DNA of 30,585 nt. Origin: Desulfosporosinus sp. (GTDB taxonomy: Bacteria; Bacillota; Desulfitobacteriia; Desulfitobacteriales; Desulfitobacteriaceae). The number at the start of each line of letters is the position of its first letter. Positions within the stretch are counted from its first letter, which is position 1. Below the pieces are notes generated by a model. The model was not told the origin of the DNA, made no database searches, and saw only the letters and a list, made by a program, of their open reading frames with translations. Below, piece by piece: positions 1-7,272 of this stretch. The stretch covers positions 1 through 30,585 of the forward strand of contig DOPM01000047.1 of NCBI GenBank assembly GCA_003513495.1. The letters are read 5' to 3'. The position numbers were made by a program, and so were the translations under genes.

Positions 1-45
1 GTTGTTTAGTTTTCAAAGACCAAAGTCTCTGGCCTTCAAGGCCGG
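1..45 (-). other. Probable rRNA operon leader (upstream of 16S rRNA)
   Basis: Read on the minus strand, the last 19 bases are TCTTTGAAAACTAAACAAC, the kind of boxA-like antitermination leader found directly before 16S rRNA genes in Firmicutes. Two consensus promoters lie immediately upstream. The rRNA gene itself is outside the window, so its presence is inferred. Confidence 0.6.
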
Positions 46-51
46 AATCAC

Positions 52-80
52 ATCTTAGCATTTTCAACTTCCGTTGTCAA
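52..80 (-). promoter_or_regulatory. Promoter P2 of probable rRNA operon
   Basis: On the minus strand TTGACA (75-80) is separated by exactly 17 bases from TAAGAT (52-57), a near-perfect housekeeping sigma promoter. It points to the left edge, where the rRNA-type leader lies. Confidence 0.75.
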
Positions 81-157
81 CACTAATTTATTAAGGCCAT
101 TAATTTAACTACCTAAACGTTTGTTGTTTTTAGCAGTTATTTTCGCGGCACTTCGAT

Positions 158-186
158 ATACTAACATTTGATTATCGCATTGTCAA
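158..186 (-). promoter_or_regulatory. Promoter P1 of probable rRNA operon
   Basis: On the minus strand TTGACA (181-186), 17-base spacer, TAGTAT (158-163). It is the upstream member of a tandem pair about 106 bases apart, an arrangement typical of rrn operons. It starts downstream of the tyrS terminator, so it is an independent unit. Confidence 0.7.
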
Positions 187-276
187 CCGTTTTCGAGTAA
201 TTTTTAAATAATTTCCCAGGTTGAACACTATCTTTAGTTAACCTATTACTTTCCGCTAGAGAAAATAAATAATCTC

Positions 277-312
277 GGTGCCAAACTGCTGTAAATACAG
301 CACTTCGGCACC
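277..312 (-). terminator. Terminator after tyrS
   Basis: A hairpin with outer arms GGTGCC/GGCACC and inner pairing GTGCTG/CAGCAG is followed on the minus strand by an AT-rich tail ending TTATTTTC. It lies 17 bases beyond the tyrS stop and insulates tyrS from the rRNA-type promoters. Confidence 0.75.
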
Positions 313-329
313 GGCTCTATTCTTAAATG

Positions 330-1595
330 TTATACCTGGAATTTTATCAAGTAATAGTTTTTCTTTCCTCGTCTAATGACAAGATACTTTCCATCCAATC
401 GTTCCAAATCTGAAACGGTTGCTTCTATCGTTGTATGACGAATATCATTAATATAGATAGCTCCGTTCTCGATGGACTCACGGGCTTGTCGTTTAGAAGA
501 AACTGCTCCCACTTGAACTAATACATCTACTAAACTGGCTTCAGGACTTTCAATTATCGTAGAAGGTACATCGCTAAATCCCTCTTCAATTTCTAGGGCA
601 GTTAGATTTCCAAGGCCTCCCCCGAAAAATGCATCTGAGATCTTCTCTGCCCGATCGAGCGCCTCCTGTCCGTGAACCAACTTTGTTACATCTTTGGCCA
701 AAGCCCTTTGAGCCCCTCTTTTCTCAGGCTCCCTTTGTACCCCTTGGGCCAGTTCTTCAATTTCTTCTAAGGATAAGAAGGTAAAGTATTTTAAGAACTT
801 AACAACGTCTTGGTCATCGGTGTTCAGCCAAAACTGATAAAACTTGTAGGGAGACATCTTTTCGGCATCCAGCCAAACGGCGCCTCCTTCAGTCTTTCCA
901 AACTTTGTACCATCACTTTTAGTGACTAGTGGTAACGTCAAGCCGTGCATTTCATTTTCTTGAGTCGTAGTACGACGAATTAAATCAATTCCAGAGGTAA
1001 TATTGCCCCATTGGTCACTTCCTCCAATCTGCATCTCACATCCGTACATTTCATTAAGTTTTAAATAATCGTAAGACTGCAGGATCATATAGCTGAATTC
1101 TGTAAAAGAAATCCCCTTGCTCAAACGTGACTCAACCGAGTCTTTAGCAAGCATCGCTCCCAAGGGGAAGTTCTTGCCGATATCTCGGAGGAATTCAATC
1201 ACGTGAAGAGAGCCTAGCCAGTCATAATTGTTTGCAAGTATCGCAGGATTGTCCGAAGTTTCAAAATCCAAGAAACGACCAAATTGATCCTTAATCTTTT
1301 GAGCCCATTGCTCTACAACTTCTTTAGGATTTAAGGTCCGTTCAGATGCTTTGCCACTCGGATCACCGATTAGTCCCGTTCCTCCACCGACTAGAGCAAT
1401 TGATTTATGTCCGGCTAGTTGAAATCTCCTTAATACTAAAAGTGGCAGTAGGTGTCCAATGTGCAAACTGTCCGCGGTTGGATCGAATCCACAATAAAGC
1501 GCCATTGGTCCACTTGATAATCTGTTCCGCAAAGCGTTTTCGTCAGTGTGTTGATAGACAAGCCCTCGATCCTTTAACTCCTTAAAAATGTCCAT
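330..1595 (-). CDS. tyrS: Tyrosyl-tRNA synthetase
   Basis: This cytoplasmic class I synthetase charges tRNA-Tyr with tyrosine using ATP. The 421-residue product has the usual bacterial TyrRS length. It shows the HIGH signature at residues 45-48, the KFGKT version of the KMSKS loop at 231-235, the tyrosine-pocket block around QIGGSDQWGNI (189-199), and an RNA-binding S4-like region in the last 65 residues. The ATG is preceded by GGGAG at good spacing. The gene has its own promoter, a tyrosine T-box leader and a terminator, so it is a single-gene unit controlled by uncharged tRNA-Tyr. KFGKT is the normal variant for this enzyme and not a defect. Confidence 0.97.
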   Translation of the reverse strand: MDIFKELKDRGLVYQHTDENALRNRLSSGPMALYCGFDPTADSLHIGHLLPLLVLRRFQLAGHKSIALVGGGTGLIGDPSGKASERTLNPKEVVEQWAQKIKDQFGRFLDFETSDNPAILANNYDWLGSLHVIEFLRDIGKNFPLGAMLAKDSVESRLSKGISFTEFSYMILQSYDYLKLNEMYGCEMQIGGSDQWGNITSGIDLIRRTTTQENEMHGLTLPLVTKSDGTKFGKTEGGAVWLDAEKMSPYKFYQFWLNTDDQDVVKFLKYFTFLSLEEIEELAQGVQREPEKRGAQRALAKDVTKLVHGQEALDRAEKISDAFFGGGLGNLTALEIEEGFSDVPSTIIESPEASLVDVLVQVGAVSSKRQARESIENGAIYINDIRHTTIEATVSDLERLDGKYLVIRRGKKNYYLIKFQV

Positions 1596-1664
1596 ACACT
1601 TAATCTCCCTTTATAAATTTTATATGGCGCGATCGGTATCTTGATCCTCGTTTAAAACGAGGAA

Positions 1665-1850
1665 GTCCCCCAACACAAGGTTGAGGGACGAAAACACTTC
1701 CGCGGTACCACCCACATTGAATCCGTAAAATAAACGGATATCCAGCTTCACCAGCGATAACGAGCTGATCCGAGAGTTTTTTGACTCCTAGTCCTGAGGT
1801 GTAGCCCTTGGTTTCTGGATCGGTTTGCACCTAACACCGACTCTCTTCAA
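1665..1850 (-). promoter_or_regulatory. Tyrosine T-box leader of tyrS
   Basis: The minus strand carries the T-box core GGGTGGTACCGCGG (1700-1713), which contacts the tRNA acceptor end. It is followed by a 10-bp terminator hairpin, GTCCCTCAAC/GTTGGGGGAC (1665-1689, one G-U pair). The Stem I region lies at about 1780-1850. A UAC triplet at 1801-1803 is the likely specifier codon and matches tyrosine. Uncharged tRNA-Tyr should favour the antiterminator. The U tract after the terminator is weak, and a second small hairpin follows at about 1646-1662. Confidence 0.92.
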
Positions 1851-1911
1851 CCTTCTACCAAGTTTCTTCTCAATCATTCCATTAACTTTATGTATAAGCT
1901 AAATTTATTAT

Positions 1912-1940
1912 ATTATACAGATTCTCCAACTTGCTCGCAA
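1912..1940 (-). promoter_or_regulatory. Promoter of tyrS T-box transcript
   Basis: On the minus strand TTGCGA (1935-1940), 17-base spacer, TATAAT (1912-1917). Transcription from about 1905 gives a leader of roughly 310 bases containing the whole T-box. It diverges from the penicillin-binding protein gene. Confidence 0.7.
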
Positions 1941-2061
1941 CTAACAACTCCTAATATTATTTACCCTCTTAAAATTCCTCTTAAATTCCTTTGTAAAAAT
2001 TCTCGAAAGATTGCCCTCAATTGCCTCTAATTTTTAGAAGTTCCTTGTCCTTGTAAAAGTA

Positions 2062-2070
2062 TGCTATAAT
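2062..2070 (+). promoter_or_regulatory. Extended -10 promoter of the penicillin-binding protein gene
   Basis: TGCTATAAT is a perfect -10 with the TGn extension, 58 bases before the ATG. No good -35 lies at the right distance, as is usual for extended -10 promoters. Confidence 0.5.
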
Positions 2071-2128
2071 TCTAGGGGAAATAAATAGTGTTCTAGCCTC
2101 ATTCTTTTTATTTATAGGAGGTTGTCTT

Positions 2129-4789
2129 ATGCCATTATCCAGAAAGCCAAGTAGGCCTCAACGCCCTAGGCGACGTTCAAAACTACGAATTGTACTCTTG
2201 TCAATTACTTCCCTTATCGCACTTATAATAGCTGGCTTAGCAATTTTTGTAGTAGTTGCTGCAGCAGGCACACCCAAATGGGACCCTGCCCTGTTGAATA
2301 ACTCCAAACAAACTTCATATGTTTATGATAAGGACGGCGTTGAATTTGCTCTATTACATGGTTACGAAAATCGCCAAACTGTTGAATATTCAGAAATCCC
2401 CGACCTTGTCAAGAAAACCTTTATCGCGGTTGAGGATAAACGCTTTGAACAACACTTTGGGGTTGACCCCATTCGAATCATTGGCTCCGCTATAACGGAT
2501 ATCAAAACAAGAAGTGCTAGAGAAGGTGCTAGTACTATTACTATTCAGCTTGCCCGTAATGCTTTTATCTCAAACCCTACCGAGAAAAAGTTCACCCGTA
2601 AGATTCAAGAAGCAATTCTAGCTATTCAGCTTGAACGAGAATACACCAAAGAAGAGATCCTTACGTTTTACCTGAATAGAATTTTCCTTGGTGAATCATC
2701 CTTTGGAATCCAAGCCGCTGCCAAAACCTACTTTGGCGCAGAGCTTGAGGATCTGGCGCCGGCCGAGGTCGCTCTATTAGCAGGTTTACCACAAGCCCCG
2801 AGTCAATATAACCCTTACTACCATCCCGATTCGGCCAAGACTCGACGTAACATTGTCCTCGGCGTGATGAGGGATGCTGGGATTATCACCCCAGAAGAGT
2901 ATGCGAAAGAGAAGGAAGCGCCGTTCACTTATGTGGAGTCCATGAAAAAAAGTCGCGGTGGTGCTCAGAAGACAGAGGTAGCCAGTGCAAGCTATAAGTT
3001 TCCCTACTTTGTAGATTACGTTATTGAAGAACTTGAAACAACCTATAACTTAGCTCCTGATCAAATCTTCAGCGGAGGATTGCATATCTATACTACCGTA
3101 AATCCGAAAATCCAAGCTGCGGCCGAAGCAGCCTTCGCAGACCCCGCCAATTTCCCCCAAGGAATTAATGACACAAAGGTCGAAGGTGCGATGACCGTTA
3201 TTGATCCTACGACCGGAGAAATTCAGGCAATGGTTGGAGGGCGAGACTATACGCCGCGAGGACTTAACAGAGCTTGGCAATCCAAGCGACAACCTGGATC
3301 GACTATTAAACCCTTAGTCGTTTACGGCCCAGCCATTGAAAAAGGTGGGTATTTTCCGGGAACAGTTCTTGATGATATGCCTGTAACCTATAACTCAGGC
3401 GGCAGTTCATGGTCCCCGACGAACTTTGATACAGCAACAAAAGGATGGAAAGGCCTTATCACCATGCGTCATGCTGTCGAACAATCTGTTAATATCTATG
3501 CCGTCAAACTACTTGATCTTATTGGAGTTGATTACGGATGGTCCTTTGGTAAGAACAATCTTGGACTGCCTCTTGAATCGGGAGATCGAGTTTTAAGTCT
3601 AGCTCTAGGTACAACCCATGCCAGTACATTAGACATGGCAGCCGCTTATGGGGTTTATGCCAACAATGGGGTTAGCATCACTGATCATGCCGTAGTGAAA
3701 GTTTTAGACTCCAAGGGAAACACTGTAATTACCCCTAAAATTACAAAAAACCGAGTTATGAAAGAAACTACGGCCTATATTGTTAACAGTATGCTGCGTA
3801 GTGTTGTAACAAACGGTACAGGAACCAATGCTCAATTTGGAAACTGGGCTGTTGCCGGTAAAACCGGTACTTCTTCTTTGCCCGATAACCTCAAATATAA
3901 GACTGGTAATACGGATGCTTGGTTTGCCGGATATACACCTAACTACACCGGGGTTGTTTGGATGGGTTATGATTCTAACCCTGACCTTGATAAACAGGGA
4001 ACTCCGGGACCTTATTATTTGCGCAGTGTGTATGGCGGTGGTTTCCCCGCCAAAATATGGAAAAATGTTATGACTGCCGCTCATAAGGATCTCCCTGTAA
4101 AATCAAAGTTCGATCAACCTTCAGGTATTGTTAGTGGCTCTTTCGATAAAAAATCTGGGCTTCTTCCCAGCAGTTTAACCCCTACAGAATTTATTTCAAC
4201 AGAAATAGCAGCTCAGGGAGACTTACCCACACGGATCAGTGACGTCTGGATTGAAAAAGAGGTCGATGCGGATCATCCAAATATGCTGCCATCTCCCAAT
4301 TCACAGAATACCATAACTAAAATTTTCTTGAATTTACCTGACCGAGATCCTGCCTGGACTTGGGCTTCCAATGAGATTCCTTACAAACCACCTACAGAGG
4401 TGGCTCCAGATCCAATCTCAGATACAATTAAAGATCCTGATATAATAGAACCTGTAGACGATGATGATCTTCCTACAGACTCTTCCCTCCCCACACCAGT
4501 GCTTGGAAGCGTGGAATATAAATCCAAAACCTCTAAGGTGGAAATCCCGATTACAAGCCTTTCAGGAAACCCAAAAAACTATTCTGCGATTGTCTATATT
4601 CAGCGTCCAGGGCAGCTTCAGGGTATGATCCCGGTTAAAGTTTCTAACGGTGCTCTTTCCTTTACGCTAGCTATAGATGACAAAGCTCCCACTCCAGGGT
4701 CTTACTTTTTCCGCGCCGCGTTTCAAAACCCCCAAAAAACCGAAGTTGGTCCCTCATCCAACTTAGTTAAACTAATTCTAACAGATTAG
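2129..4789 (+). CDS. Class A penicillin-binding protein (PBP1A type)
   Basis: This bifunctional enzyme polymerises and cross-links peptidoglycan outside the membrane. The 886-residue product has a basic N-terminus and one membrane anchor (about 21-48). The glycosyltransferase domain has EDKRFEQHFG with catalytic Glu102, GASTITIQLARN (133-144) and the REYTKEEIL block (170-178). The transpeptidase domain has STIK with nucleophile Ser391, SVN at 453-455 and KTGTS at 578-582. After about residue 690 there is an acidic, proline-rich linker and then a beta-rich tail of about 95 residues of unclear role, perhaps wall binding. AGGAGG lies at ideal spacing before the ATG. It is a single-gene unit ending at a shared terminator. 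Motif 2 has GAST where GGST is commoner, a mild variant. Confidence 0.95.
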   Translation: MPLSRKPSRPQRPRRRSKLRIVLLSITSLIALIIAGLAIFVVVAAAGTPKWDPALLNNSKQTSYVYDKDGVEFALLHGYENRQTVEYSEIPDLVKKTFIAVEDKRFEQHFGVDPIRIIGSAITDIKTRSAREGASTITIQLARNAFISNPTEKKFTRKIQEAILAIQLEREYTKEEILTFYLNRIFLGESSFGIQAAAKTYFGAELEDLAPAEVALLAGLPQAPSQYNPYYHPDSAKTRRNIVLGVMRDAGIITPEEYAKEKEAPFTYVESMKKSRGGAQKTEVASASYKFPYFVDYVIEELETTYNLAPDQIFSGGLHIYTTVNPKIQAAAEAAFADPANFPQGINDTKVEGAMTVIDPTTGEIQAMVGGRDYTPRGLNRAWQSKRQPGSTIKPLVVYGPAIEKGGYFPGTVLDDMPVTYNSGGSSWSPTNFDTATKGWKGLITMRHAVEQSVNIYAVKLLDLIGVDYGWSFGKNNLGLPLESGDRVLSLALGTTHASTLDMAAAYGVYANNGVSITDHAVVKVLDSKGNTVITPKITKNRVMKETTAYIVNSMLRSVVTNGTGTNAQFGNWAVAGKTGTSSLPDNLKYKTGNTDAWFAGYTPNYTGVVWMGYDSNPDLDKQGTPGPYYLRSVYGGGFPAKIWKNVMTAAHKDLPVKSKFDQPSGIVSGSFDKKSGLLPSSLTPTEFISTEIAAQGDLPTRISDVWIEKEVDADHPNMLPSPNSQNTITKIFLNLPDRDPAWTWASNEIPYKPPTEVAPDPISDTIKDPDIIEPVDDDDLPTDSSLPTPVLGSVEYKSKTSKVEIPITSLSGNPKNYSAIVYIQRPGQLQGMIPVKVSNGALSFTLAIDDKAPTPGSYFFRAAFQNPQKTEVGPSSNLVKLILTD

Positions 4790-4831
4790 ATAATAATTTT
4801 TTCGATTAAGTGGACTCGTTCAAATAAGACA

Positions 4832-4874
4832 AAAACAGCACTGAACCTTCACAGTAGGTCTTCAGTGCTGTTTT
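4832..4874. terminator. Bidirectional terminator between the PBP gene and mutS2
   Basis: AAAACAGCACTGAA pairs perfectly with TTCAGTGCTGTTTT around a 15-base loop. The A and T runs on either side let it end the plus-strand PBP transcript and the converging minus-strand mutS2 transcript. Confidence 0.85.
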
Positions 4875-4894
4875 ATTACGCCGAGGTGTTATGG

Positions 4895-7258
4895 CTACTT
4901 TAATTCGACAACCGTCACACCTGAATCTCCCTCACCATACTCTCCTATTCTAAAACTTCGTACATGAGGGTGTCCTTTTAAAAATCCTTGTATCCCTGTT
5001 CGCATAGCGCCGGTCCCTTTGCCATGTATTACATAAATCAGACCGATACCACCGAGAACTGCGTCATCCATATATTTGTCCAAGGCTTCCCTGCCCTCCT
5101 CCACAAGCATTCCTCTTAAATCTATCTCGTTGCGTATCTCTTCAGCTTTTCGGACTCCAATACCCATTTCACGTGAATATTTGGGTGTGACTTTCTTTTC
5201 CTCTTGAGCTAACTTTAATTCTGTCAATGGTACCATAACCTTCATGATACCGACCTGGACAAGTACCTCACCATTGGTATTGGGGAGCTTTACGACTTGA
5301 CCTTTCTGCCTGAGCTTTGTCATATATACTGTCTGTCCAAGTATTATCTGACCTGTTGATAATTCACTATCCGAGCGTTTCACTTGCCGACCATGATCCA
5401 GCTTTGCTGATATTCGGCGAAATCCCTGACGGGCCTTTTCAATATCTTGTTGTTGCTTATTTTCCTTTTTTAAAGCTGCTTTTAACTCTTCAATTATAGT
5501 ATCAGCTTCTCGTTTAGCTTCTCTGATAAGCTCGTTAGCTTCATCCCTTGCCAAAGCCAGTAATATTTCAAATTCCTCATCTAAACGTATTGATTTTTCT
5601 TCGAGGTCTTTACTTTGCTTCTCTACTGCTCGCCGGCCTGTTTCGGCCTTTTCTTTCTCTAGCTCAATCTCCCGATGGGTTTCGCCCAAATTTTCAATAA
5701 GATCAGCAACTTGCATTTCCCGCTCAGTTACAAAGGTATTGGCTTTTTCAAGGACTCTCTCACTTAAACCCAATCGTCCAGCAATGGTAAAGGCATTACT
5801 TTTACCGGGAATGCCTACTAATAATCGATAGGTCGGACGCAGAGTCTCGGTGTCGAACTCTACAGAAGCGTTTTTGACCCGCGGTGTTTCGTAAGCAAAG
5901 GTCTTTAAGGCACCATAGTGGGTTGTTGAAACGGTTCGACACCCTCGTTCATGTAGTTCCGCCAGAATGCCCATGGCAAGTGCTGCCCCTTCTGTTGGAT
6001 CTGTTCCAGCCCCAACCTCATCAAGTAATATCAAAGAACGGGCATCAGCTCGATTAATAATTTCAACGATGTTTTTCATATGCCCAGAGAACGTACTTAA
6101 GGATTGCTCCACACTCTGTTCGTCCCCAATGTCGGCAAATATCTGAGTGAAAACTCCCATTTGTGAGTCACTTTCTGCAGGAATTTGTAAACCCGATTGA
6201 TTCATAGCTGCCATAAGTCCGACAACTTTAAGGGCCACGGTTTTTCCCCCAGTATTAGGCCCAGTAATTACTAGGGTATCAAAATCATTTCCTAACTCTA
6301 AGGAAAGCGGTACAACTCCTCCGCTAATCAAGGGATGTCGTGCTTGGACGAGCTTCATTTGTTGCTTAGTCACTAATTCTGGTGCACCTGCATTCATGGT
6401 CACACTCAAATGAGCTTTAGCAACCACAAGATCCAATTGTGCTAAAGCCTCATGCAGATCGGCGATCTCATCCGCACGTCCCTCGATTTGAGCTGAGAGC
6501 ATTTGCAGAATTCGTTGCACTTCACGTTGTTCCTTCAATATCACTTCACGAAGTTCATTCCCTAGATGGACAACGGGCATAGGTTCAATAAACAACGTTG
6601 CACCACTCGCTGATTGATCGTGAACAATACCGGGAAATGCCGTGCGGTATTCCTGCTTAATCGGTATTACATAACGATCCGAGCGCTGAGTAATAATAGG
6701 ATCTTGTAACATTTTCTGATAACTAGAGTTCCGTAAAGCGCCCTCTAAGGTTTCCCTTATTCGGTTCTGTAATCGGTTTATAGCTCGCCTCAAGTCTGCT
6801 AGTTCTGGGGAGGCATTGTCTGCGACCTTCCCATCTTCCGAAACACAGCGTGATATTTCATCTTCCAGTTCCTTTTGTGGCTCGATGGGTAACATAATAT
6901 CCCATAGCCCAGGAAATTCTTCTTTATATTCCAGAAGGTGTTGTTTTGTCTTCCGACCAACTCGCAAAGTATCTCGAATTTCAAGAAGTTCTTCTCCCTG
7001 AATCACTCCTCCGCGCAAACATCGCTCAATGTAAGTCCGAATCTCCTTCGACCCTCGGACCGAAAAAAGCGGATTTCCCCGCAGCAGAATTTTTGCTTCA
7101 TTTGTCTTTTGTAATTCTAAACGTACCAATTCCAAATCAATATAAGGTTTTAAGCCAAAGGCTAATTCTTTTGCTCTTGGAAGAATACAAAAGTCTGCTA
7201 ACTTTGCTAATACTTTTGGAAATTCCAATTTATTCAGGACTTTATCATCAATTCCCAT
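4895..7258 (-). CDS. mutS2: Endonuclease MutS2 (Smr-domain MutS homologue)
   Basis: MutS2 is a MutS-family ATPase without the mismatch-recognition domain. It is known to limit homologous recombination in some bacteria and to act on collided ribosomes in Bacillus. The 787-residue length is typical. The clamp/lever region runs to about residue 300. Walker A GPNTGGKT is at 333-340 and Walker B LLDEVGAGTD at 411-420. A long charged coiled coil spans about 510-630. The C-terminal Smr nuclease domain has DLRG (713-716) and HGKGTG (745-750). A strong GGAGG precedes the ATG. It begins 14 bases after the U32-family gene, so the two are probably co-transcribed. All catalytic motifs look intact. Confidence 0.96.
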   Translation of the reverse strand: MGIDDKVLNKLEFPKVLAKLADFCILPRAKELAFGLKPYIDLELVRLELQKTNEAKILLRGNPLFSVRGSKEIRTYIERCLRGGVIQGEELLEIRDTLRVGRKTKQHLLEYKEEFPGLWDIMLPIEPQKELEDEISRCVSEDGKVADNASPELADLRRAINRLQNRIRETLEGALRNSSYQKMLQDPIITQRSDRYVIPIKQEYRTAFPGIVHDQSASGATLFIEPMPVVHLGNELREVILKEQREVQRILQMLSAQIEGRADEIADLHEALAQLDLVVAKAHLSVTMNAGAPELVTKQQMKLVQARHPLISGGVVPLSLELGNDFDTLVITGPNTGGKTVALKVVGLMAAMNQSGLQIPAESDSQMGVFTQIFADIGDEQSVEQSLSTFSGHMKNIVEIINRADARSLILLDEVGAGTDPTEGAALAMGILAELHERGCRTVSTTHYGALKTFAYETPRVKNASVEFDTETLRPTYRLLVGIPGKSNAFTIAGRLGLSERVLEKANTFVTEREMQVADLIENLGETHREIELEKEKAETGRRAVEKQSKDLEEKSIRLDEEFEILLALARDEANELIREAKREADTIIEELKAALKKENKQQQDIEKARQGFRRISAKLDHGRQVKRSDSELSTGQIILGQTVYMTKLRQKGQVVKLPNTNGEVLVQVGIMKVMVPLTELKLAQEEKKVTPKYSREMGIGVRKAEEIRNEIDLRGMLVEEGREALDKYMDDAVLGGIGLIYVIHGKGTGAMRTGIQGFLKGHPHVRSFRIGEYGEGDSGVTVVELK

Positions 7259-7272
7259 TAATGCCTCCTTAC

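Noticed and set aside
1600..1830. Open frame of 76 codons on the minus strand upstream of tyrS
   Set aside because: It lies wholly in the tyrosine T-box leader; the T-box core and terminator explain the sequence.
3704..4084. 126-codon minus-strand frame inside the penicillin-binding protein gene
   Set aside because: It is a shadow of the transpeptidase domain, with no ribosome site or plausible composition.
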